Positions 44,982 through 57,216 are shown, numbered from the stretch's first letter. The stretch: 64,000 nucleotides of DNA from Calendula officinalis (GCA_963853835.1 OY970823.1:66349845-66413844); one strand, 5' to 3'. Notes: generated by a model not told the origin, from the sequence alone. Numbers and translations are program-made.

Positions 44982-47152
44982 GGATTCCGTCCTCGGAATC
45001 ACTAAAATCTCCAACCTATATTCACCCGAGCATTACGCCCTCATTTCCTTGTGGTCATTACCACCAAACTTTCCTCATTCCTATTCCTTCAACATTACAT
45101 ATTCAAACATTCACTTAACTTCGTTAAGTCCGAACGGTCAAGACCCAACTTTAAAAACTCATAATACTCAAACGGGTCAAAATTTCACAATTTGACCCTA
45201 ACACCGACATTTTCTCGACCAATCCTTTCATTCTCATAACAATGGTATGACACAATCATACCATTAACTAATTGATTAAAACGAATGTCAAACTCTAGCC
45301 TTGACCAAGCCGATATATCCCGACATTGGTATATCCCCACATTGTCTACCCTTTGACTTAAGCACAAAGTCAACTATACCTTAACACTTTCCCTTCTCGT
45401 TAAAGGTTTCATAAATCCTCCTTTCCTTTACAGTTTACTTTTAATTTATGATTCAACTACAGTCTTACACTTGATTCCCAATTTCAACATCGAAATCACC
45501 CAAACGGGCCAAGTCGTAAAAACTGACTACAATTCAATCAACCATCTCATCAACTTTTTCACAAACACATAATCGACACATTATGCTATCAATATTCAGT
45601 AGTAAATCAAAACGAGAATCAAAGTTCATCTTAGACCAATTCAACCAATCACGGGTTGACTAACGTTGACTTTTACATAAAGTCAACCATACCTTTTCCA
45701 AACTAGCAATTTCCGTACACGCGGCGTATCATTACCAACCCATCACTCTCAGTTCTACCCATTATTACTTTCTCAACAATCGTCCCTGTTAATTCAAGGG
45801 TCACACCTTAACATAAGGTCACAATAACATTTACCGTTTCTTGACCTTCACTTGGTCACTCATACTACCACTTAGTATTCTTTCAACCATCTTTGTATCA
45901 CATTGATCAACTTAAATTATCGGTACTAGGCCCGCTACCGTAATACATCCCACACCTTTATACGGTGTACTAAGTCTGGGTTACCACATGGTAATTTGCT
46001 CACTAGGAGTTTCTCTTCCCTTCTATTCTATAAATCGTAGGCATCCCCTACCTTTACATGACCTAAATGCAACCCGCATTTCAAGCCAAATTCTCATTTA
46101 TCATAACATAATAGTAATAATCATTAACCACATGGTTCTACATTCATCATATAAACACATAAACATATATACACATATAGATATACACACGTATATCATG
46201 CCAATTCCATCTAACTACCTCCATTGTGCACATATACAAACATATGTATATGTCACCAATACCATCATTACATCTCTATTGTGCACATATACAAACATAT
46301 GTATATATCGCACCAATATCAAGTAAACATCATCATCATGCACATATACTAACATATGTATATGTCACGCCAATATCATACAAACATCATCAAATCATTT
46401 ATCGTGCATTCTAGCACCTCTCCCACGAGACGCCTCATTGTTTTCCTTCCCATTCGTATGTCTCCCATATGACATATTACTTAGCACAATTCATATGACA
46501 TAATATTATCTTTCCACTATTATATGCTTTCCCAGGTCATCATATGATGCACATGCATCGTACCCCGCGGGTAACTAATAACATTCTCTATTCGTTATTT
46601 ACCATTCCACTTACACATTAACCGTCATTAATCGGTTCATCTCTTTATTACCATATTTCCAAATCTTTTGTCGCTACCGAAGTAACTATCACTCAATTCT
46701 ATTAACCATAATTTCACCGGTCATCCCGGTCATCTTTGAGTCAACCAACCGACTCCGGTCTATGATTCTAAAAAGAAAATACGAATTCATTCAACCCGGA
46801 AGATTATTCCCACGATGACTATTCACGTCATACAACTCATCTACTATTTCCCGTAAACACCAAATTGGGCAACAATCTAACAATATGGCTATACTCACAC
46901 AACAAACTGGCTTGGTGCATAATCATCCAATCCATCTCAATGGTCCTACCAATGCCACTACTCTCATCGACAATTATTCAACCTTGCTAATTCAAATCTT
47001 TCAAGTAAACAAATTAACAATAAAATTCATAACATTCAAAATATGTTTTTAACCAAAGCATTCGGAAGGATTACAATAATACCCAAAACTAAAATCTTAG
47101 GGAAACAAATGGCACACCGGCCTAATTATCCAATGCTACAATTACGGGCCGC
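44982..47152 (-). other. non-coding internal region of the gag-only element
   Basis: No open frame of retroelement type is present on either strand. Three copies of a cacatata(c)aaacatatgtatat(g)-type motif lie at 46220-46370. The part next to gag (about 47040-47152) is homologous to the 3' part of the solo LTR at 3925-4075. This stretch takes the place of the missing pol. Confidence 0.75.
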
Positions 47153-48442
47153 TTAATCCTTAGCTCCCGAACCTGACGCCCCATCGCGCGCCTCCTCCCG
47201 TGCGAGTAGGAAGGATCGTCCTCTCACCTTTGCCGGCTCCGCCTTCTTTTGAGCCGCTGACACAAGCGTTCCGGTTTTCTTCTTCGGGCACACGTGGCTA
47301 TAATGCCCTTTCTCATGGCACGAGTAACATTCAACCTCGGCCATAGGTTTGGATCTACAATCTCGGGCCAAATGTCCCGTCTTTCCACAATCATGGCAAA
47401 TTTTTGGTTCCCCACGGCATTCACCGGTATGATTCTTCCCACACCTCTTGCACGAGACTACACTTCCTTGCCTAGAGAAGTTCGACGTGAACTTTCCCTT
47501 CTTAACCGTACCCGATCCACTCTCGGCATTCCTCTTATCTCCCACATACGCCCTCTCGGCAACTTTTGCCACGTTCACCTCTTCCACACCTCGGGCGGCA
47601 CTAATGGCCTCATCTAGCGTGACCGCTCTCTTTACCTCCAACTGATAATCCCAAGGTAGCCCACTAGCATACCTAACTACCCTCAACCTCTCCTCGGAGT
47701 AGGTCTTAGCAACAAACGGAAGTAATCCTGTGAATTCCCTCGTGTACTCCTCGATCGACATCTCACCCTTCCTTAGGGTCACAAACTTCTCATGCATTTT
47801 CTCCAAATCCCGGTCGGGACAAAATTTCTTCCTCAACCTCACGGTAAACTCATCCCATGACATTCTCTCTATCACCTCCCTCCCGAGGGTCTCATAAACT
47901 ATGTCCCACCAGACCATAGCATCCTCTTTTAGCAATTGAGATGCATACAACACCATATCGGTTTTCTTGCACTTGCTACTTCCGATGACCCGCTCAGTCT
48001 CTCGGATCCACCTCATAGTTACCTTCGGGTCCGAACTACCCGTATATATGTTTGGCTTACAAGCCATGAATGTCTTAAAAGAACAACCATAATTTTCATC
48101 GGGCCTCGCCCTTGCATCACTACAACCACCTGTGGAGGATTTCTCCACTCGAGTGCCACCACCCCTGGTTTTCTCATCCGATCTAGCCTCGGATACACGA
48201 CCTCCATCCGACCTCTCACGGTCCCCAATTATGCGGTGCACCTCATCGGCCACCACTCCCTTGAGTTGATCAATAATAGTTTGGAGGTCCGCCATGGTCA
48301 CCGGAGTTCTATTAGCTCCGACCTCCGATTCACCCACCTGGCGCATCGACGGTTGACTTTCCTGTTCAACCCCAGCCTCAACATGAGGTGTATCCTCCTC
48401 CCGGCCCTCCGGGGCTTTCCCACTTCTTCGAGTGTTAACCAT
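47153..48442 (-). CDS. retrotransposon Gag of the gag-only element
   Basis: An intact 429-codon frame starts 250 bp inside the 5' LTR. It has an acidic, low-complexity N terminus, a coiled-coil-like segment, a retrotrans_gag capsid domain (about 140-235, including MTWDE-type core residues WDEFTVRLRKKFCP and the EMSIEEYTREF segment), and three zinc knuckles: CKRCGKNHTGEC (331-342, shortened spacing), CHDCGKTGHLARDC (349-362) and CYSCHEKGHYSHVC (372-385). It would assemble the particle and bind RNA. The last nine codons (ASGSGAKD and stop) lie in sequence homologous to the solo LTR at 3911. No protease, RT or integrase follows. Confidence 0.93.
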   Translation of the reverse strand: MVNTRRSGKAPEGREEDTPHVEAGVEQESQPSMRQVGESEVGANRTPVTMADLQTIIDQLKGVVADEVHRIIGDRERSDGGRVSEARSDEKTRGGGTRVEKSSTGGCSDARARPDENYGCSFKTFMACKPNIYTGSSDPKVTMRWIRETERVIGSSKCKKTDMVLYASQLLKEDAMVWWDIVYETLGREVIERMSWDEFTVRLRKKFCPDRDLEKMHEKFVTLRKGEMSIEEYTREFTGLLPFVAKTYSEERLRVVRYASGLPWDYQLEVKRAVTLDEAISAARGVEEVNVAKVAERAYVGDKRNAESGSGTVKKGKFTSNFSRQGSVVSCKRCGKNHTGECRGEPKICHDCGKTGHLARDCRSKPMAEVECYSCHEKGHYSHVCPKKKTGTLVSAAQKKAEPAKVRGRSFLLAREEARDGASGSGAKD

Positions 48443-48676
48443 TTCTTTCGATCTTGACTATACGAAAGACATTAAACAATTAGTACCTCGTGTACTTGTC
48501 ATGAGTCTCATAACACTGATTATCCATAATCACATCACTTTCATAGGTCCCCTAGGTTCAACCCTAAACTTAACATAAAGTCTCAAGGTCAACCTAATGA
48601 TCTCAAGGAATCTTACATTCCTAATGCTACAGTCTAAGACTAGGATGGACATCCAACCTAATTCACTTAAACTATA

Positions 48677-48688
48677 GCTCTGATACCA
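48677..48688 (-). other. primer binding site of the gag-only element
   Basis: Minus-strand TGGTATCAGAGC lies three bases inside the 5' LTR, matching initiator Met-tRNA. Confidence 0.88.
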
Positions 48689-48691
48689 AGT

Positions 48692-51020
48692 TGTAACACC
48701 CGTATTTTTATAACATCGTTTAAATCATTTAAAATACATTTTCCCAACATTTGACACATTGTCCAAAATACAGTTTATCAAAAACTTTAAACCTTTATCA
48801 GAGTTTACAAAAATACGGTGTCACCAAGTATATCAAAACCATAGGCAAACGGGATCTACCTATGAGCTCCCGAACTAAGCATCTCTAGGCCACTTCTAGT
48901 GCAACCTTCTATCACTTCAAACCTGTACCTGAGTACATAGCCACAAAACAAACGTAGTACGTGAGACAAAATAGTCTCGTGAGATACATGGGTTTTAGAC
49001 CCCAATAATAGACATTTCATAAATATGTAAACATATATATAAACTACATAAATACCGTCTAGTCACCCTTTTGTGACTCTAACTACTTTGCTTTCCTAGC
49101 AAAGATATCTAGTACCTAAACGTATAGGTGCCAGAAGCCCAATCATATCTAGTACATAAACATATATGTACCAGAAGCCCAATCATGTCTAATACATAAA
49201 CATATATGTATTAGAACCTAACATACCTAGTACCAAACATATGCGTACTAGAAGCACCCGTGTGCTTAGTGTATAAACATATATACACTCGGTGTATAAA
49301 CATATATACCACCGTCCAATCAACATATCTAATACATAAACATATATGTATTAGAACCTAACATACCTAGTACCAAACATATGCGTACTAGAAGCACCCG
49401 TGTGCTTAGTGTATAAACATATATACACTCGGTGTATAAACATATATACCACCGTCCAGTGACCAGGGGTCCCCCGCGTCACCACCATCTTTCTCTTACC
49501 ATAACCTAACAGTTATGACAGTCAAAGCCTTCGGCTATCACATCCAATATCAAACAAGTTAGTCATCTAATGCTAACGACATATAATTGGTCCACCACAG
49601 TGTGAACGTACCTGTATGGTCCCATGGACCCGATCATAAGCAACCACAGTTACTTCTACATCTATGAACCCTATGAGGTCCATACTTACTTTATACATAA
49701 GATACATTTCTTATTTATCGATCACATAATACTTTTATCTCTCCCTTGACTATAATAGACAATTATTACTAGTCACATCATATTCTTTCTCATATATATT
49801 CGTTCTTTACTCTTATTAGTATATCTTACCAATAGGTACTCATTACTACAAAATCATTCCCAATTGCTTTACTAATACATATTTATTAATAAAGGCTCCG
49901 TATACATTCTTTTAATCACTTACTACATATTTATTGTTCATTAATATAGATTCCATAATTACTTGGATCTATCATAATTTACTTCAAATTCATCAATCAT
50001 ACTAGACACATTCTAATATCACATTCTACATACTTTCACACATTTTAAATTACTATCTTTATCATATATTTGTTAATAAAGACCGATACAATATCATATG
50101 TACTTTCAAGACTATTTGCTATGTACCCAGTTTAAAAGTCTCATGTACTCACCTTAGCAAATAAGTGCTCCAACCGTATTCTTCACGTCAGTTTCCTTGC
50201 TTCACAATTCGGTCAACTTCCAAGACCTCACCAAATGCCTAATACAATAATCACAAGATTATCAACATCACATTCTACTACCAGTGTGTCCATCTATCTC
50301 TAGATAACACTTATTAACACATTTCCCCCAAATTATGGTGATTTACCAAACCCTAGGTTTAACCAAATCCTTAAGATTCTTACAAATCATAATCATACCC
50401 TTGTTTCCTTTAATAACATACCATCTATCAGGTGTATACATCATCAACATCACCATATCCCGAAACCCATGAACTTAGGGTTTCAAACTCATACATCAAA
50501 ATACATGGATCTAAAGCTACAAATATCAAGGAGTGAAGAGATACCTTTAATCTTCAACTAGGAGCGAAATCTATCAAAGATTTGAGAAGAAATCAACCAA
50601 AATCTGTACTTGAGCTCCAAATCGCCAAAGGGAAGAACTAGGGTTTGAAGATAGCACAAATGGCTGAAACCCCGATTTTAATGTCTGTCGAACAGACTTC
50701 GCGTCGCGAACTAGAACTTCGCGTCGCGAACTATGCGTTTCTTCCACTTCGCGTTCGTTAACCAAATCGTGAACTACATCGCGTCCACCGGTCTCTTTCC
50801 CTGTCATGACTTCCCGATCGGGAAGTCCTACTTCGCGGCGCGAACTTGGTGTGCAGCCAGGGCTGCACTTTTTCGTCCTTATCTCGACCCGGTTTCGCCC
50901 ATAACTTTCTCGTACGGTGTCCAAACGACGCGAAACCAATTCCTACGTTCTTTAAACGATTTATCCTTATTTATCATAATTTTTATAAATTTATTTATTA
51001 CCAAATTTCGGGTCGTTACA
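48692..51020 (-). repeat. 5' LTR of the gag-only element
   Basis: 2329 bp. Differences seen from the other LTR: near 43490, 43555, 43960, 43975, 44276 (one-base indel), 44613, 44733 and 44824 (left-LTR positions). Confidence 0.95.
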
Positions 51021-51025
51021 GTTTT

Positions 51026-52141
51026 TCTATGAATGCTTCTTCTACGGATAGTTTTGTTTCTGAACCAGCTTTCTATCATGAAGCAAAGGGTATTCCTCAT
51101 TGGGAGGCTGCTATGTCCAATGAGATTGATGCTTTAGTGGCTAATGACACTTAGGATTTAGTAAAACTTCCCAAAGGAAAGAAGCATATCTCTTGGCGAT
51201 GGGTTTACAAAACCAAATTAAAAGCTGATGGAACTATAGAACGGCATAAAGCTCGGCTTGTAGCTAAAAGTTTCACTCAAAAAGAGGGCATTGACTATCA
51301 TGAAACCTTTTCACCGGTTGTTAAGTTCACAACTATACGATCCCTGGTTTCTTTAGCAGTGAAATGAAATTGGAACATACATCAATTTGATGTAAATAAT
51401 GCGTTTTTGCACTGGGACCTTCATGAGGAGGTGTTTATGAAACCTCCACCGGGATTAATTGTTAAATCACCCAATTTTGTTTGTAAACTGAAGAAATTCC
51501 TTTATGGCTTGAAACAAGCTTCAAGACAGTGGTATGCCAAGTTATCCGCAGTTTTACAATCCAAAGGCTATAAAAGATCGGTGAATTATTATTCGTTATT
51601 CACTAAACGTTCTTCATCTTCTCTTATTATTGTGGCCGTTTATGTTGATGATATCTTGGTCACGGGGGATGATGAACATGAAATTAAGTGTTTTGAAGAT
51701 TCACTTCATTCTGAATTTAAGATAAAGGATCTTGGTTTTATTAACCTCTTTCTTGGAATTGAGTTCCATAAAACTGACACAGGCATGGTTCTTCATCTAC
51801 AACGATTTATCAAAGAAATGTTACATTTGTACCCTCAAGCAGATAAATTTGTTAAATCACCACTGCCTGCTAATGTCCATCATATGCCCAATATGCCTAA
51901 TCCATTACTTGATCCTATAGTTTATCGACAACTTGTTGGAAAACTGAATTTTTTGTTGCATACCCGACCCGATATTGCTTTCTCTGTTCAATATCTTAGC
52001 CAATTTAATCAAACTCCATGTCAATCACATTTTGATGATGCATTACATGTTTTGTCTTATTTGCGAAGCACTTTTCAACAAGGCTTGCATTTTAATAAAG
52101 AACAGACCTTTCAAGTGGAAGCTTTTTGTGACTCTGATTAG
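51026..52141 (+). pseudogene. copia reverse transcriptase (RVT_2)
   Basis: Right of the nested element the RT continues: [28 protein letters not shown], the first catalytic Asp in IHQFDVNNAFLH and the YVDD motif (about 51639-51650), then FFLGIEF-type and LVGKLNFLLHTRPDI segments. TAG at about 51152 and TGA at 51365-51367 break it, and TAG at 52139-52141 falls in the RNase H start. Confidence 0.88.
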
Positions 52142-52590
52142 GCAGCTTGCCCGATCACTCGTCGTTCTGTTAGTGGTTATTTCATCGTGTTTGGAGGTTG
52201 TCCTATTTCCTGGAAATCAAAGAAACAGGTGACAGTTTCTTTATCTTCTGCCGAAGCTGAGTATCGATGTATGCGTCGTGTTACTGCTGAATTAGCTTGG
52301 CTTAGCAGATTATTTGAGGAGTTTCGGGTTCCGTATATCATTCTCATTCCACTCAAATGTGATAATTTGGCAGCCATTTACTTGCTACAAATCCCGTTTT
52401 TCATGAACGCACTAAACACATAGAGTTAGATTGTCACTTTGTTCGTGAAAATGTTGGTGCTGGTCTTTTAACTTTGTCTCATGTCAAGACTGAAGATCAA
52501 TTAGCTGACATTCTAACCAAAGCGTTGAGTGGCTCTCATCATCTTCAGACAATATACAAGCTTGGGTTATTGACATACCCTCTAGCTTGA
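52142..52590 (+). pseudogene. copia RNase H
   Basis: The frame reads AACPITRRSVSGYF, then SKKQVTVSLSSAEAEYRCM and a one-base shift near 52385 before the conserved KHIELDCHFVRE segment. It ends with the LADILTKAL tail and a stop just before the polypurine tract. Confidence 0.85.
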
Positions 52591-52610
52591 GGGGGAGGGG
52601 GGGGGGGGGG
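52589..52610 (+). other. polypurine tract of the right-hand copia
   Basis: GA, G5, A, then a run of 14 G abuts the right LTR. This is the plus-strand primer site; the G-run is unusually long. Confidence 0.85.
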
Positions 52611-52815
52611 TGTTAACCAACATATAAGTTAAGGGCTTTTGTGTCATTTCACAATTAGTTAAATAGTTGGTTAATTTGTTATAATTGGTTAGAAAGTTGC
52701 TATTTAGTTTTCCCTTTCATTTGTTCTGTATAAATGTATCGGCTTCCTCTCATTTGAAGGTTAATGAAAATTGAAATCTGCAATCAAATTCTCTCTCGTT
52801 CTTTGAACATTAACA
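52611..52815 (+). repeat. right LTR of the right-hand copia
   Basis: 205 bp, TGTTAACC...ATTAACA. Has a TATA-like tgtataaatg (about 52727-52736). Confidence 0.92.
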
Positions 52816-54340
52816 AAAGCATGCCACATGGGACTTTTTTATCAGGCGGAGGGGGGCTCGCCACAACACCCCCTTCTCATAGGCCGTCATTATCAAAACC
52901 CTAAAATATATTAGCAAAATCATCCCAAATGTTGAATCCTTCTGTCTCACGTTATTTCTAGATATTTTTAAGGATTAAATTAATAAGTTTGTAAAATCTA
53001 TGATTTTTATTATTATTGAGAACATAATAAAAATCAAAACAGTCGGTTGTATATATAGTTGCATCTATAGGACCATACAAGTTTGTCTAGACAATAATGT
53101 CGAGAGACATGAGGATGCCAACTTCACCCAATACAATAAATGTGCATCTCCATTCTCATGAGTGACAGAAATGATTACTTTCGGTGTACCACTTTTACTT
53201 GTTCTGTTAAAATTTATGCTAAACTTAAAGGGAATAAGAATCAAAATCAAACCTGATCGTTTTTAGGTGGATCAAAATTTTTTTAGCTAGAGGTTAGGCC
53301 TCAAAATCGCAATATGTAGGAATTGAACTTGAAACATCCACTAAGAAAATCTCAAGCTCTCTAGGAGCAGACTACATTCTTGGTTAATATAAAATAATGT
53401 AATCAGTATAAAAGAAATGAATGAATAGTGGAAATTAAAATGTATGTTAACAACACAGTTTCAAAAATTTCAAAAAAAAAAAAAAAAAGGTTTTAAATAA
53501 GATTTTTCAGATATAATATCATGTTTGATGTTAGATGGTGCGATAATTTTACTTTTCGTAAAAAAAGAAACTGTTTTTTAGTGTTGTAGCTTTATCTTCA
53601 CGATCAAGCATTTTAAATACTAATAATGATAACATAATTAAAAAGGAAAATAAGCATCATTCACCAACCAAATATTTGTTATAGATAAAAATTTAGCCGG
53701 GTAACTATGAAAAGTATTATTCATACTTATTAGTAATATATTTTCTTTATATTCTATTTATCTTATACTAGGAGATATTTTTTGATTATGCTCCTTATAC
53801 TGTATATCTCCATTGCATTTTATAAGAAAATGTCAATAGTAAATGTTCTTTTGGGTTTGCAACTTCGCACAAAGTGGATAAAGTTCGTTTGAAAATCCGA
53901 TAAATCTTGAAAACCAAACTATTGTTAGATCGAAAAATGAAGGATTAAGATTGAATATATTCAGATGTAAGCTTAACATATTACATATGGTTTCTCTAAC
54001 TAACCGAGTCGCCAACACCAAAAACTATTGTCACGTTCTTTCAAACATGCCTTGCTCATTATCTCCTAGGTCATTTTTCTTTTTATCCATTTATGTTGTA
54101 TACCTTTTCCTTTTAACCTTTTCCAAACAAAGTAGTCAATAAAATACTTGTTATAACACTAAGCTTAAGGGTTATTCTTAGCTAAAAATATATTAATTAT
54201 TATTATTATTAATATTACATAATTATATTATTATTATATGCGATTAATTTTTTCAATAAACTCACCTGTATCACAAAACGAGCTTAAAATCAAATTATCT
54301 ATAAAATCCACATTTTCAGCCCAGCCCACATATGTCTGTA
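52816..54340. other. AT-rich intergenic, nothing recognised
   Basis: The first ~70 bp continue the copia target region. No gene or transposon border was seen in the rest. An ATT-repeat tract lies at 54190-54240. Confidence 0.45.
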
Positions 54341-54359
54341 TTTAAAAGGTGGGCTCATC

Positions 54360-56510
54360 ATGGTCCTTGAAGGTTCCACGTACCACTCAGCTTTTTTATT
54401 GGCTCACAACTCCGACTTCCTCAAACCCATCCGCAAATCAATTTCTCAAATTCAAAAGAGGAATCTCTCGGTTTTCGGCTTTTCGCCATGGCTGCTGGCG
54501 CTGAAGGTATCTTTTGTTTCTTCTATAAATACGAATGTATCACATGAACTCTGAATTAATTAATTCAGATCAAAGTTACTTTTTCCCTGGCTATTGAGTT
54601 TTCTTTCAAATTCATCTACAATTACAAGTGAGGACTACTTCATCCTGAGCTTAATTGTCAATTTTATGAAAACAAGAAAAAGGAATTCAATCGTTTTCCA
54701 TTTTATCATAGAAAGATTCACGAAACAAAATTCAGCAATTAGATGCAGAACAAAATGAAACCCTAGAATTATGTTAACTCCAAAATTGACAGCTTAATTT
54801 GTAGGCCTTTAGGTAAAGGCTTCAACTTTTTGGTCTAAACAATTTGAGTTACTATCAACTGCATACATAATTTACTTCAAATGTGTGAAATTTTAATGTC
54901 GATTTGTGTAATATAATTGTTGATATTTGCACAATTTAGATATCAATGTAACATGAAGAAATTACTTGATTTTTTAATTTTCATGGAAAACGTAGGTTCC
55001 TCTAAAAGACTATCGGCATTATGGCCCACATAATGCAGGAAAAACAACCACAACAGAACGAGTTCTTTACTACACAGGAAGAAGCTACAAAATCGGTGAA
55101 GTACACGAAGGTACTCCAACAATGGACTGGATGGAACAAGAACAAGAACGAGGAATCACAATCACATCAGCAGCAACAACAACATTTTGGAACAAACATC
55201 AAATAAAAAGGAAAAGGGAAAGAATCGGGCGATTACTTGAAATGCATGCAAATGCAAGAAAAGACATTACGGTTGTATTGTTGCTCTTGCAGGGTTAAAA
55301 GACACAATTATGGGTGAAACGTTATGTGATCCTGAAAAACCGATTGTTCTTGTAAGAATGGATTTCCCTGCGCCACGTTAATAAAGTTGCCATTGAAAGG
55401 ATAACGAAAGTTGATGTTGATAAAATGGCTAATGGTTTGATTAAACTTGCACGTGAAGATCCTTCTTTCCATTTTTCACGGGACGAAGAAATTAATCAAA
55501 TGGTTATTGAAGGGATGGGAGAATTGCATCTCGAGATTATTGTTGATAGACTCAAGAGGGAATTTAAGGTTTGTTTTCTTGATTTGATATAATTATGTTA
55601 TTTACCCTTGAAATGTGTTTTTAACACTCATAACAGTGTTTCGGATACCAGATCCGGATAATGTTTTTAAAATTTTCGGATATCCGAAATATAATAAATA
55701 TATCCGAAATATCTGAACTATCTGAAAAATATCCAGAAAATATGTTTTTTTCGGGATGTAATGAAAGGGTTAGAAGAATCAATGACTTATGGTCCGCGAT
55801 TTCCAGTTGTTGATGTTCGGGCTGTAGTAACAGATGGGTCCTACCATGATGTTGACTCTAATGTACTAGCCTTCCAGCTGGCGGCTAGAGGTTCCTTCCC
55901 TGAAGGTGTTAGGAAAGCGGCTCCAAAGATCTTGGAACCGATTATGAGAGTCGAGGTTGTTTCGCCATTTGCGAGATGTTATTGGTGTTCTTAATTCTAG
56001 GAGAGGACAGATTAATAGCTTTGGTGATAAGCCTGGTGGTCTCAAGGTATATTAATTTAGTAAACCTTGCGAGTGGGTCAAATTGTTCAAACGGGTCAAA
56101 ATTAAAACTTACCTTAAAGTTTAACGGGTGAGCGGGTCAAATGGATTGGGTTGATTAAAGTGTTATTTAAATCTTTTCAATCTCTAAAATCGACCGATAT
56201 TATTAACTAGAGTAAATTACGCCTTTGTGGTTTTCCAATTTAGTCACGATAGATTTAACAGGCCATCGGTTAAAACTTTTCGAATGAATATTTTACACTT
56301 TTCAATATCACATTTGCAGTCCCTAAAGTTTTTAATTAGTTTCTTTTATGTATTTGTGTGTGTTATTTGTAGGTGGTGGATTCCGTAGTACCGCTAGTAG
56401 CAATGTTCCAATACGTGAGCACACCAAATTTGACGTTGTACTTCAACATATCCAGAACCAACTCGCCGCTGGCAAAGAGCTTCATCTTTTCGAGGGTTTT
56501 TTGTCAATGT
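54360..56510 (+). pseudogene. chloroplast translation elongation factor G pseudogene
   Basis: The intact gene encodes the GTPase that drives translocation on plastid ribosomes. Here a likely transit-peptide exon (54360-54508) is followed by an intron and an exon reading [10 protein letters not shown], then the P-loop part [16 protein letters not shown] and [18 protein letters not shown]. The frame is shifted before AGKTTTT. The rest of the G domain is missing: the sequence jumps to [29 protein letters not shown] and [19 protein letters not shown] (to 55568). After a kept intron come VMKGLEESM... VDVRAV... [20 protein letters not shown] (55760-55990), the [18 protein letters not shown] piece (to 56047), another intron, and a shortened VVDSVVPL...MFQYVS... 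end. Kept introns show it arose by DNA duplication, not retrotransposition. Confidence 0.88.
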
Positions 56511-57200
56511 TTTGTAAATTTTTACTTTACATGTCAAGATAGGCAATACATAAAGCCTCCAATTTTTAATCATAAATTATACCATGCAACATATTTTACT
56601 TATCCATTCATTAATTTGTGCTTCTTTCGCTCAAGTTTTATAAGATTTGTTTATATGATCAGATTTTGAATTCCATATTTAGATATGATCATTTGACCAT
56701 GTCCATGTAGAATCGGATATATAGATATTTCGATTAAGCTGTATATATTTAATTTAAAGATTCACTTTCGCAAATAACACGAATAAAGAATATCTCATAT
56801 CGTCACTATGATATAGACATATTTATGTAAACGGCCATTACAATTTACTCTTTATGAAGATCGTTTTTATGGTACTCATAACGATTGGGTTTATTTACCA
56901 CTTAAGTAGTCAGGTGTTAAATTTCAAAACATGACTTGTTTTATCTTTTTGATGGTCCATAAAATTTTCTTTTGTTTTAATTCCATTAATATTTTTCTAA
57001 TTACATGAATAATATAAATAAAAACTGAACTAATCTATCTTAAATATTGGTACTTTTATTAGTGACGTAAAGTGAAAGCAAGTGATAACTTTAGGGACGA
57101 TAGGCTTAAATAATTTATTTGAGATACGATATCTATAATACTGTAAAAACTAGAAGGACCGTTAATATAATTTACTCAATTATTTGTCATTAATTTACTT
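56511..57200. other. AT-rich intergenic, nothing recognised
   Basis: Separates the EF-G pseudogene from the HOP promoter. No repeat borders seen. Confidence 0.45.
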
Positions 57201-57216
57201 CTATTGATAGAGGCCA

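Larger units (their letters stand above)
42636..51020 (-). mobile_element. gag-only LTR retrotransposon (TR-GAG-like), young
   Basis: The 8385-bp element is flanked by a perfect 5-bp target duplication gtttt (42631-42635, 51021-51025). Its LTRs are 2328 and 2329 bp (TGTAAC...TTACA) with only about seven substitutions and one indel between them. The primer site (48677-48688) and polypurine tract (about 44969-44981) put it on the minus strand. It has one intact gag and then 2.2 kb without protease, RT or integrase remnants. It must rely on another Ty3/gypsy-type element for mobilisation. Confidence 0.93.
38444..52815 (+). mobile_element. Ty1/copia LTR retrotransposon, decayed, with two nested insertions
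   Basis: The copia element has ~205-bp LTRs (38444-39777 when interrupted; 52611-52815), both starting TGTTAACC and ending ATTAACA, a primer site at 39778, gag-protease-integrase-RT-RNase H in order, and a polypurine tract at 52589. It is disrupted by a solo LTR in its left LTR and a gag-only element between integrase and RT. LTR-LTR differences seen by eye are six substitutions and one indel in 205 bp (about 3 percent). No exact 5-bp target duplication is visible (aaaaa left, aaagc right). Without the insertions it is about 4.9 kb. Confidence 0.95.

Noticed and set aside
44517..45118. Overlapping frames in the gag-only LTR, both strands (also 50574-51154)
   Set aside because: Open because of CpG-rich repeats; lie in LTR sequence and match no retroelement protein.
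45988..46414. Open frames rich in His, Tyr, Ile, Thr (112 and 62 codons)
   Set aside because: They come from the repeated cacatata/catatgtatat motifs in the non-coding part of the gag-only element.
38166..52890. MITE split by the copia element
   Set aside because: The flanks share GC-rich phrases but no terminal inverted repeats or target duplication could be found.
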